Below, in pieces: positions 50,801 to 61,316 of a DNA stretch of 64,000 nt; the stretch's first letter is position 1; each line of letters begins with the position of its first letter. The position numbers were made by a program, and so were the translations under genes. Location: NCBI GenBank assembly GCA_028532985.1, contig JANCIK010000003.1:2924001-2988000 (forward strand), given 5' to 3'. Under the pieces are notes generated by a model that was not told the origin of the DNA, made no database searches, and saw nothing but the letters and a program-made list of their open reading frames with translations. The DNA comes from Stropharia rugosoannulata (Eukaryota > Basidiomycota > Agaricomycetes > Agaricales > Strophariaceae).

Positions 50801-51707
50801 CAACTGGAGAAGAGGTACATACCTCGTCTCCAATCTTCGCTTGCCTCACCTATCTTTTTCTTGGCGCCATCGCGGGTTTCTGCCCTACGTGAGGCAGCAT
50901 TTGAAGAAAGGGGTTGAATCGACCTCGCAGCACTGGAACCAAGATGAGGAGCAGGGTCCCTTTCTTTGTTTCGAGTACCGCTTAGAGGTTGAGCCAATTT
51001 GTCTCTGTCGTACTTCTCCGAGGCCTATGAAGTCAGGACGAGGCATGAATGAAAAAAAAATGCCGCATATACTCACAGTGCGCACCGACTGCGTATCCCT
51101 GTTGTTGTCCCCATCTCTGTCTCTGTCTCTGTCGCGATCGCTTGCGCGCAAGGATTGATGTTTGAAGTTGCCCATTTGCGAGGTCTGTGTGAGTGCCGAC
51201 CTGAAGCTAGGTCTAGGGGCAGAGTCTAGAGTCGGCAAGTTAGCATTGACGGATGACATTAAATGTGCCAAAACTACCTCCGTCGTCCATATCTCGACGA
51301 AAGCCACTGTAACGAAAATCGATCAGCGTGAACACCATGCGGCCAACAAAGTAGGGTTCACCGTCTTTCTCTTGCTGCATTTGGTGTGGGAGGATCGTCC
51401 TTTTTGACGGAGTTTTCACATTCGGAGCTAGAGGAGAGCTGTCAATATGTGCACCAGAACACGAAGGAACAACTTACCCGAACCAGACTTTAAGCTCTGG
51501 CATGCTTGGAGGAGGTGCAACGAGAGGAGACTTGGACAGGGAAACCAATTGGCTACGGGTATACTTTGTCATTGGACGAAGGGTAGGGAGAGACTTGTCG
51601 GGGTGGTCTGTGCTGGCAGGTGGAGGCGTTGACGAATCTGAGTCTAGTGGAGGATCTGGATGTGGTTGCTCGCTGCCATTCTGTGGAGCAGCTGGCGACG
51701 AGGACAT
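47812..51707 (-). CDS. eIF4E-transporter (4E-T)-like protein, Q-rich
   Basis: A long protein of over 1100 residues that looks like a fungal member of the 4E-T family, which binds eIF4E and sits in P-bodies to repress and decay mRNA. Start MSSSPAAPQNGSEQPHP (51707). Near residue 48 is YTRSQLVSL, which matches the eIF4E-binding motif YxxxxLphi. A charged, Arg/Asp-rich region follows (many RD and RE pairs). Then come PAWMDNYVPSE, LDGIQAWKRGLKEKE, and DEIQLFKLLMKKEQE. Then NKVSRFAKFFDGKSRDG, which resembles the 4E-T block with SRFxxFF. The C-terminal half is Q/P/N-rich with a run of 14 Gln (48834-48878), ending THDLMALLMGG. At least ten exons. The 4E-T name rests on two short motifs and layout only. 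Confidence 0.68.
48834..48878 (-). repeat. polyglutamine tract (CAA/CAG)
   Basis: A run of CAA then CAG codons, read on the minus strand, within the 4E-T-like gene. It is preceded by HALQ and followed by Gln/Pro/His repeats. It is a likely length-variable site. Confidence 0.8.
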
Positions 51708-51864
51708 GTTTAGAGTGGTTGGGGTGCAAGAGCAAAGGCAAATGGGAGACTGCAACAACACAACGCGGGCCTTGAAACGATCACAAGCGTCACTCAATTT
51801 GTATAACTCCTAGCAAATTGCCAAATTCGCAGGGACGGAAATAGCAATATCTTTCTCCGCAACC

Positions 51865-52214
51865 ATGACCTTCGCGGGGCCCACGCTTAAGCATTTTCTT
51901 CTTAAACAACAGGTTATTGAGCTCTACCGCGCTGCCATTCGCGCCTCACGGGGTGCGCCTGCCAATTATTCTTGCACCTCTGAATTCAATCCTGAAAATG
52001 AGCAGTAATACCAGATCCCGTGACGAGAGCGGAGACGATCAGGTGGATTCGACAAGAATTCGACCGTAACAAACATTTAACGGATGCAGTCTGTGGCCTT
52101 CGTCTTTATATGCCACTGAATACTTACGTTTTTCAGGCCGTCATTGAGGACAGGCTAAAGATTGTTCGTCGAGAAATTAAGGCAATCTTGCCAACATTTT
52201 CTAAAACCAAATAA
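51865..52214 (+). CDS. LYR-motif protein (LYRM2-like)
   Basis: A 79-residue protein of the LYR (complex 1 LYR) family, small mitochondrial matrix proteins that bind the acyl carrier protein and assist assembly of respiratory complexes. Three exons: 51865-51955 gives MTFAGPTLKHFLLKQQVIELYRAAIRASR; a 62-base intron; an exon with DPVTRAETIRWIRQEFDRNKHLTDA; an intron; and AVIEDRLKIVRREIKAILPT ending FSKTK. The LYR triplet appears as ELYRAAIR, and the RAETIRWIRQEFDRNKHLT block matches the LYRM2 branch (human has a similar EEFRRNK). It is divergent from the 4E-T-like gene with 157 bases between starts. Confidence 0.8.
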
Positions 52215-52538
52215 ACTATTCCTGCCCGGCGCCTATGTCTTCACGCCTGCTGCAGGACCAGAAAGGGCCGACGAAAGACCTGCATCAAGCCATCTACTAG
52301 CCTTTAATATGGCACATATCTTTAACACTGCTTGCGCTACAGCGCACAGCAAGTAGACATGTGCATAGAACGTTGTAGAAGGAGAAGGTCTTAAGATATT
52401 AATGGGGTGACTGGGGCCAATCAGCGGCCGCTGAATCTGCTCTAGAGGTGTGATCCAGCAATCGTATATAGATAAGAAATTGACGCCCAATACTCTTTGT
52501 CCCCCTTCCCCACATATTGTGTAGACCCATCAACCACC
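52215..52538. promoter_or_regulatory. region before the first RdRP gene
   Basis: 324 bases. CCAAT (52416) stands beside a 12-base palindrome CAGCGGCCGCTG (52421-52432). TATATA at 52465-52470 lies 69 bases before the ATG. Confidence 0.45.
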
Positions 52539-55500
52539 ATGGCCATTTTCATGCTCAACGTTAGCTGGAACATCGATGACAAGCATGTAGCAGACAATCT
52601 CGTAACCTACCTACACGGTCCGCATTTCCAGGAGTTACATCCCACTCGAATGAATTTTCACGTCTTCCTCCACCCTGATAAGCGAAAGCTTCATCGGCAC
52701 AACGGGACAGGCATCCTCACCTTACCCAATGAAGAAACGGCCAAATTGTTTCTAAGCATATATGGCTCACCATCTCCTCGATACCCCATTTCCGTGGACA
52801 GGAAGACAATCGTCTTCCGGAAAAGCACGCAAAAGCATATACGAAAGGACGTCCAGGAGAAAATTATGCTGCCTTATCAGGACCGCAGGATGATAGAAAT
52901 GCGCCAGCAGCGCCTACAAAGTCTAGGCCAAGGGCGAGTCGATATCAATGCATTGCAGTTTGGATGGGAATGCCGAGACTATGTATTCTCCATTGAATCT
53001 GAAAGAACATTCAATCATTTTGAATCAGCGTCTCTCGCTTTCGAAGAAGATCGACGAGAAGTGCAAATCAAATTCAAGGACGACGTAGACACATACATTA
53101 TCGCTATGAACTATTCTAATATCAACTTGATCTATGTGGACCATTACCTTGGAAAGGACCCCGTCATTGTCTTCGCGCTTTTGGTCCCTCCTACATATCT
53201 GCGTCAACAACGGGAGGAAACTCCGAACAGTTCAATATTGTCACTCCCTATTCCAGATCACGAGAGGGGTCCAAGTTATGAGAGATTGTCATTCCTTCCT
53301 ATTCCAGATCACGAGAGGGTCGCTCCATTTGCTTCCCTTGCCATTCGTGTAGTGTGTACCTCCCTGGCTGGTTTGCGTGAGTTCCAGACACTCTGCAACA
53401 TAGCACAGCTTCGCAAGGTCTCCGACATGGAATATCCAGTTGACCGCCGGGAACTCTTTTCGGCTCTGGCTCTGGCAAGGTTGGAGAGATTCTTGCAAGT
53501 TTTGAACTGGTCGGTGGCCTTTCAAATTCTATCACTTCTCTATGGTCTAGTGCTCGATGTACAAGAAATCTTGGGACTAATGGGCCCAATCGTGAACCTT
53601 TGTCGCGAGCATGGTAAAATGTTCGTATCCACTTTACTGCGCAAGTTTATTCCGAGAGCGAAGCAATTATACATTGAAGAAGATGTCGACGCAGCGGCCA
53701 TCCTGCAATGCTTCCGCGATACAGAAGCTGAGATGACCAAAAGCCCATTATTGGCGACCTTAAAACCAACTGAAGGCAGCATTTACGATGCTTACCATGT
53801 CATAGTCACACCAACGTCGATGTCTTTTGATGGGCCTCATCCAGAACGCTCAAACCGTGTCATCCGAGCATATGATGAAGCACACCACGAATCTTTCCTT
53901 CGCGTCAGTTTCTTAGACGAAGCGAAATTGCAATACCGTTTCAATCGTGACATTGACGGTCCAGGCTTTATTCGCCATCGAGTTGGACCGTACTTGCTGA
54001 ACGGTCTCCCCATTGCGGGAAGGACGTTCAAGTTCCTAGCATATTCACAGTCGGCTCTCAAAGAACACTCAGTCTGGTAAGCTTCGCTGTAATACGGTTC
54101 TTTAGTGTCTGGACTCACTATCTTCGAGGTTTGTGAAGTCATTTAGAAATAATCAGGATAACAGAGTCGTGGATGCAAGATCTATCATAAAGAGCTTGGG
54201 CCAGTTCGATAAAGTGGACAAGAAACTCGTGTACTGTCCAGCTCGCTATGCAGCCCGTATATCGCAAGCTTTCACAGCCACGGATTCTGTTGAGGTGGAA
54301 GTTGAAGAAATCCTCCATATCAATGACGTAGAGACTGCTGACGGAAAGTACCAGTTCACCGATGGAGTGGGCACAATGTCGACAGAACTGGCACATGAAA
54401 TCAATATACAGCTGAAGGAAAATTCTAGACGGCGTGGGCGTCTGGTGAAATCATCAAAACCTTCCTCGTATCAAATTCGCTTTCAAGGAGTCAAGGGGAT
54501 GATTTCGACAGACTACAAATTACGGGGTTTGACGATGTGTATCCGGCCCTCCATGACTAAGTTCGAAGCAGATGGCTGGAATAACATTGAAATAGCACGT
54601 GCTTTCGACCGGCCAGGCCCCTACTTCTTGAATAGACCACTCATTATGCTTTTGGAAGGTCTGGGAGTGCCTTACAGGGTTTTTGAGAAGTATCAAAGAC
54701 ATGCGGTCAAGGAAACAAAACAAGCGCGCGACACATTGGAGAAAGCTGCAAATGGCCTTTTCGACCGTTATGGTCTCGGGGCAGCGTTCCGAATCAGCTC
54801 AGTTCTGCACAATCTGCATAAATTGGGCATTACAGACATTCCTGATTCATTCTACGTCGAGATGCTCGACGACGCCATTCACCATGTCTTGCGAGACTTG
54901 AAAAATCACGCCCGAATCCCCGTTCCTGGGGCTTGGACGCTAGTCGGTGTGGCTGATGTTCATCGATATTTGGGCCCAAACGAGATTTTCGCCTGTGTGA
55001 AGCCAGCAAATAGTCCAACGATATATCTAGAAGGACCTATTTTAATTTCGAGATCACCTACTATTCATCCGGGCGACGCCATGATTGTTCATGCCATTGG
55101 ACGGCCTCCACCGGGCTCTTGCTTTCACGCAGAACCACTGGCGAACAACGTCGTGTTCAGCATACAAGGTTCGTCCATTCTGGCACCATCCATGCTCACT
55201 GTTGCAAGGCTGATTTTCCTTTATATGCACGTCTAGGCGAACGCCCTATACCGTCTTGTTTGGGAGGAGGTGATTTAGATGGAGATGTCTATAATTTGAT
55301 TCCATTGAACGATCTGCCTCAGTTCAGACCCACCAAAAGCCATCCGCCGGCCGAATATACGCCTGCTACAAGAATGATGTTGGATCATCCAAGCACCATG
55401 GCCGATGTTGCAGAGTTTGTCATGGAGTATATTAACTCGGATGTATGTATCTTCCGCAAAATCAAAGTACATACTGTGCTAAACAGATGTTCACCAGGTT

Positions 55501-56367
55501 GTTGGCATCATCGCGACGAACTGGCTACTGATAGCAGATCAAAGCCCAGAGCATATATTTGATAAAGACTGTATGGCATTGGCCAATCTCCACAGCGATG
55601 CAGTGGATTATCCCAAGTCAGGCAATCCTGTCGCACTACGCAGTATACCGAAGCCCAAATTGCGCAGTAAACCTGACTGGCATGCACCTGAAACGGTGGA
55701 TATCAGTACATCTGCAGACTTCTATGTAAGTTCGAGGGCTATTGGGCGTCTTTTCAGGGACATCGACCTCCCAATGGAACGCACTAGGCAGGAGATAAAC
55801 ACAAGGACCCGGCCCAGGAGAGCCGGTCGAAGAAGGGCCAAGTCTAGTATCAATGATATCGAGAAATCGCTGCGCGAATTCAACTTGGACGACCACGGGG
55901 CTGATGTTGTATTCGCCACCGTTGAAGAATATGTTGAAGAGTTTATTGATACAAGAAGTTCATCGGAAGACGACAGGGAGATGATGTTGCGCTTGTTTGA
56001 AGACTTTGCATCTACGCTTAAGTCGCATTGCATAACACATACACTCTCACATGCTAAAACAGGGCAACTCTCCGAAGCGGAAGCCGTTGTAGGTACGATT
56101 ATGCAAAGGACGTCGCAAAGACGAAAGCGAAAAGACATGATGGCGAAATTGCGAGAAGATACTGACTTACTCGTTCGCGGAATCCGTGAGGAGCTTGCTG
56201 GCGATGATGATATCAGCAATGAAAAATACCTTGAACGCTCATGGGTCGCCTGGGAACTAGCGCTGATAAAGAGGGAATCAAAGGAATTTGGAGCAGAGGC
56301 CTTTTGGTGGGTAGCGCTTGGTGCTATATTTGACTCTATCCGGGAGATCGAAGAGGCAAAGAAATAA
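52539..56367 (+). CDS. RNA-dependent RNA polymerase, tandem copy A
   Basis: Eukaryotic RdRP of the QDE-1/SAD-1/plant-RDR type; it makes double-stranded RNA for Dicer in RNA silencing. Four exons (52539-54076, 54129-55168, 55237-55442, 55498-56367) give 1217 residues. Residues 1-90 look like an RRM-type N-terminal domain (MAIFMLNVSWNIDDKHVADN). The RdRP core follows: RSNRVIRAY, ARYAARISQAFTAT, YQFTDGVGTMS, PSSYQIRFQGVKGM and GAWTLVGVADVHRYL. The catalytic signature GGGDLDGD is intact (DLDGD at 55272-55286). The C-terminal part is helical and charged, ending near AEAFWWVALGAIFD. Compared with copy B it has an internal in-frame 51-base duplication (53247-53319). No stop or frameshift was found, so it should be functional. 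Confidence 0.95.
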
Positions 56368-56658
56368 ACAAGCCACTATTATGATTTTCGAGGACAGATT
56401 AAAGATTGATATGTATTACCAACATCTTCTGAAAGAAGTAGAATAATTCGGTAAATAAGCGGATGCATGCTTTTGCATACTTACTGGAACATTACACAAG
56501 AAGGCATAAGAGGAAGTGCCCACGTCAGGCAAGTTGCGACGCTGATTGGTCTCAGGGGCGGCTCAAACATAAAGAGGTATCAGTAATCATACATAAGCAA
56601 AAGTCTGGCTCCCTCCTGCCTCCCGTCCCCATCTCATTGAATAGAAAGCCATCCCACC
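56368..56658. other. intergenic spacer between the RdRP copies
   Basis: 291 bases. The first part (56385-56440) resembles the last exon of the LYR gene (see findings). The last 40 bases before the ATG resemble the leader of copy A (pattern CCC-TCCCCA...GTAGA...CCACCATG), so both copies carry the same promoter origin. Confidence 0.5.
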
Positions 56659-59600
56659 ATGAACATTTACATGCGCAATGTTAGCTGGAACATTGATGCA
56701 AAACACCTTGATGACCAGATAGCAAAACATCTACACGGTCCTCGTTTTCAGGATATATACCCAACCCGGATGAATTTTCATGTCTTCCTCCACCCCGGTA
56801 GGCGGAATCCTCATCGACACATCGGAACAGGCATCCTTACGTTACCCGATCAACCAACGGCCGAACTATTTCTGGACTTACATGGCTCGCCATTTCCTCA
56901 GATTCCTATTGTTGTTGACCGGAGGACATTAATCTTCGAAAAGAGTACACAGGAAAGGATATCGAAAGATGTCCAGGAGAAAATCAGGCAACCTTATCAG
57001 GACCGTCGGATTGCCGAAATTCGCCAGCAGCGCTTGGACACACTCACCCTGGCAAAGGTGACTATCAATGCATTGCAATTTGGATGGGAATGCCGAGACA
57101 ACGTATTCTCCATTGAATGCGAAAAGGAGTTTCACTGGGTACCAGCGGTTATGCATTTCCAGGAAGAACGACGAGAGCTGTATATCAGATTTTGGCACGA
57201 CGCAGTAATTTGTGTTATTGCCATGAATTACTCTCATATTCGAGATATAAACATCCACCATTATCTTAAAGAGGATCCCGTTGTTGTGTTCAGCCTTTCA
57301 TTATGCCCTACATTTTTGTGCACGGACATTCTGAAAACGAAAAACCCTCCAAATTATGACCGATTGTCCTTCCTTCCTATGATTCCAGGCCACAAGAGGG
57401 TGGCTCCATATGCTTCTCTTGCCATTCGTGTGGTGTGCACCTCGCTGGTTGGTATGCACAAATTCCGGCAATTATGCAACATAGCACAGCTCCGTAAGAT
57501 CTCGACGATGCAATATCCTGTCGCCTATCGGGAAATCTTTTCAGCTCAAGCACTAGACAAGCTGAACGAGTATATGGGCAAGTTACCATGGCCGATAATT
57601 TTTCAGATTTTAGCACTTCTCCATAATACGGTGCTTAACGTGAAAGATGTTTTAACACTCATGCGTCCTATCGCAGACCTCTACCTCGTCCGCGGTGCAA
57701 ATTTTATGGTGGCATTGCTGCGCAAGTTTCTATCACAAGCGAATGAATTGTGTTATAAAGACGAATACGACGAAGAGGCCGTTCTGCAGTCCTTCCGTGA
57801 TACTGCAGCTGATATGTCAGAAAATTCAGTATTGACAACGCTGAAACCTACTGAAGGTAATCTTTGTGACACCTACCATGTTATAATTACTCCAACTTCG
57901 ATGCTCTTCGAAGGGCCTCGTCCAGAACGCTCAAATCGCGTTATTCGTGCGTATGGTGCTGAATACCATAACTGTTTCTTGCGTGTCAGTTTCTTGGATG
58001 AAGGAAAGTTGCAGTACCGCTTCGACCGTGACGTTAGCGGCCCACGCTTTATTCGCTCTCGAGTCGGGCCGTACCTGCTGGACGGTTTGCACATTGCGGG
58101 CAGAACGTTCGAGTTCCTCGCATATTCACAGTCGGCCCTGAAAGAACACTCAGTATGGTAAGCATTGCCACACTGTACAGGCATCATTATCTATTGTTTT
58201 GACCTACTATCTTCGAGGTTTGTGAGACCTTTCAGAGATCGCGACAACACTATTGTCGACGCAAGATCTATCATAAAGAGCTTGGGCACGTTCGATAAAC
58301 TGGACAAGAAACTTGTGTACTGTCCGGCCCGTTATGCAGCCCGTATATCGCAAGCTTTCACAGCAACAGATGCTGTTGAGGTGGAAGTCGAGGAAATCAT
58401 TTATACCAAGGATATAGAGACGTCAGACAAGAAGTACCAGTTTACCGATGGGGTGGGCACGATGTCGACAGAGTTGTCCGAAGAAATCAATGATCAGCTG
58501 AAGAAAAATTCTATACGACGCGGGCGTCTGGCAAGATCTTCGAAGCCTTCATCTTATCAAATCCGCTTTCAAGGAGTAAAGGGGATGGTTTCGATAGACT
58601 ACAAGCTACGGGGCATGACGATGTGTGTCCGGCCCTCCATGATAAAATTCGAAGCGGAGGGCTGGAACCACATTGAAATCGCGCGTGCGTTCGATCGGCC
58701 AACTGCCTACTACCTCAACAGGCCTCTCATTATGCTGCTAGAAGGCCTAGGAGTGCCATATCACGTTTTCGAAAAATATCAAAGACGAGCTGTCCTAGAA
58801 ACACAACAGGCAAAGGAGACGTTGGGAAATGCTGCAAATGGTCTTTTTGACCGTTATGGTCTCGGCGCAGCGTTCCGAATCAGCTCGGTCCTCCTTAATC
58901 TCCAAAAACTGGGCTTCGACCGTATTCCCAACAGTGAGTTCTACAAAAAGATGCTTGAAGGCGCAGTCCACCATGTGTTGCGAGATTTCAAAAACCACGC
59001 GCGAATTCCAATCCCAGGAGCCTGGACACTCGTCGGCGTCGCTGATGTTCATAGGTATCTGGCGCCGGATGAGATCTTCGCATGCATCAAACCAGTAAAG
59101 GGTGGCACGATATATTTAGAAGGCCCGGTTTTGATTTCGAGATCGCCTACTATTCACCCTGGCGATGCTACGATTGTTACTGCCATAGGACGGCCTCAAC
59201 CAGGCACTTGCTTTGATTTCGAACCGCTGACAAACACCGTGGTGTTCAGCGTCCAAGGTTCGTTCCTCAATATGCAAATGCAAATGACAAATCGAGTCTG
59301 TATAACTGTTGATTGTTGACACGCACATCTAGGCAATCGTCCTATTCCATCTTGCCTGGGAGGTGGAGATTTAGACGGAGATGTCTACAACCTCATTCCC
59401 TTGAAGAATCTTCCTGAGTTTACACCTACCCAGACCTACGCGCCAGCTAATTACATGCCTTCCGAAAGAAGGATGTTGGATCACCCAAGCACCATGGATG
59501 ATGTTGCAGAGTTTGTCATGGAATATATTAACTCGGATGTATGTCATCTTCAGCAACAATATGAGCCATACTCTGAGCAGACACTTACCACAGGTTGTTG

Positions 59601-60451
59601 GCATCATCGCAACAAACTGGTTGCTGATAGCAGATCGAAGCGAAGATAATATCTTTGATCCAAACTGTATAGAATTGGCGGATCTCCACAGCGATGCAGT
59701 GGATTATCCCAAATCAGGTAGACCTGTCGAACTATACAGGATACCCAGACCAGATTGGCGCATGAAGCCAGACTGGCAAGCTCCTGAAACTGTTGATTTC
59801 ATGATGGGAGACTTTTATCCAAGCGCAAGGGCCATTGGGCGCCTCTTTCAAGACATCGACCTCCCGATAGAACCTATTCAAGAGATAAGGTCAAAGACAG
59901 GGAAGAAGGCTGGCCAACAGAGCAAGACAGGCATAAATGATATTCAGATGTCGATGCGCAAGTTCAACACGGAAGACCACAGGAACGACGTTATCTTTGC
60001 TGCCATTGAAAAGCGCGTCGAAGAATTCATTGATACGAGAAGTGCAAGGGAAGCTGACGAGAGGATGCTGCTGCTGCTGTTTGACGGTTTCGCATCTGCA
60101 CTAAAGTCGTACTGTATAGCAAATATTCTTACACACACTAAGTCAGGCCAACTTTCCGAAGCAGAGGCTGTCGTAGGTACGATTACCCAAAGGACGTCAC
60201 AAAGGAGAAAACGAAAAGACGCGATGGCGAAATTGCGCGAAGATACTGACATTCTCGTTCGCGGAATCCGAGAGAAGCTTGCTGGTGATGAAGATATCAG
60301 TCATGAAAGATATTTGGAACGCTCATGGGTCGCATGGGAATTGGCTTTGATCAAGAAAGAGTCAAAGGAATTCGGAGCAGAGGCCTTTTGGTGGGTAGCG
60401 CTTGGTGCTATATTTGACGCAATCCGGGAGATCGAGGAAACAATGGAGTAG
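56659..60451 (+). CDS. RNA-dependent RNA polymerase, tandem copy B
   Basis: A paralogue of copy A with the same four-exon structure (56659-58157, 58218-59257, 59333-59538, 59594-60451), 1200 residues. Exons 2 and 3 have exactly the same lengths as in A (1040 and 206 bases), and the two proteins agree at roughly four of five residues in exon 2. All core blocks are kept: YQFTDGVGTMS, PSSYQIRFQGVKGM, GAWTLVGVADVHRYL. GGGDLDGD is intact (DLDGD at 59368-59382). The N-terminal domain starts MNIYMRNVSWNIDAKHLDDQ. It lacks the 17-residue internal repeat of A. Introns sit at the same three codons. No disabling change was found, so the pair looks maintained rather than decaying. Confidence 0.95.
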
Positions 60452-60563
60452 AAATTTTGAACGTACACTGTAATACAACATGTAGCGAAGGCAGTATAGC
60501 TGCCTCATGATTCAGGTACCTCGTTGTTCGGGTCAAACGTGGATAGAGTGAATTAGAACATAT

Positions 60564-61172
60564 TTATGCTTGGTTCCGTAGGACTTAGATGGTGTTGTTA
60601 GCTTAAGAATGTGATTTATGTATAAACTACTCACTAAGAATCACAGAATCGCCACTGTAGAACATGCAAGGTCAAATAGATACATCCTCAACTTGGTAAC
60701 AATACGCACCGGAGAAACATTTTGCTGATGAAGCGATCCTTATTGACAGGCTTCTTATTTTTTCCTTTTGGAATTTCTGTCCACATCTGCGGGCCATCTG
60801 TAAGTCGTATAATTTACTCGCAAGCACCTCCGAACGAACCTCCTTCACGTTTTCGAGAACCTAAGAATGAATCATCACATAAACGCCCATGAAATCAGAC
60901 TGAAAAGACGCAAAGGAACACGTACCATGTTACTATGTCTGTCAAAGGCCTTTACTCGGGCAAGTAGCTTCTTGTTGTTGCGGAGTGAGATGAGGACTTG
61001 CGCATGGTTTCGTACAGCCTGTTGCAGTACTGATAGTGGTCCTTGGGAAATCTCGTGTTCCTCGAGCTGGCGCAGCTGCGCCTCATCGAGCTCCGACTTG
61101 GGGACGTGGACGTATTGACTAGAATACACCTCAGTAAAAAGAATCAGTAGAAAGGCGAGCAACGCACCTCAT
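60564..61172 (-). CDS. SMD2: small nuclear ribonucleoprotein Sm D2
   Basis: Core Sm protein of U1, U2, U4 and U5 snRNPs in the spliceosome. Five exons give 111 residues, the family's usual length. Exon 1 is only two codons (ATG AG, start 61172), joined to [20 protein letters not shown]. Then [45 protein letters not shown] (Sm1), [36 protein letters not shown] (Sm2) and ILILRNQA. The last 8 residues need a further intron (GTGAGT...TCTAAG); without it the protein would stop at GDSVILSE. The tiny first exon and the short last one make the gene easy to mispredict. Confidence 0.95.
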
Positions 61173-61316
61173 GGTAAAGAATTGTTAGGAGACGCGCCAG
61201 AACAAGGTGCGCTACCGCTGTGAACGCCCATTGATGATTGCATCCGATGCCGTTGCCAAATAAAAACTTTTGTAGACTCGATCAAACATTTCTGCAGACG
61301 CCCTCCTAACATCAAA
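61173..61316. promoter_or_regulatory. shared divergent promoter SmD2 / NOP7
   Basis: Only 144 bases separate two divergent start codons, so the two RNA-processing genes share their control region. Confidence 0.5.

Noticed and set aside
57873..58187. minus-strand frames across both RdRP genes
   Set aside because: Shadow frames of the strong plus-strand coding sequence.
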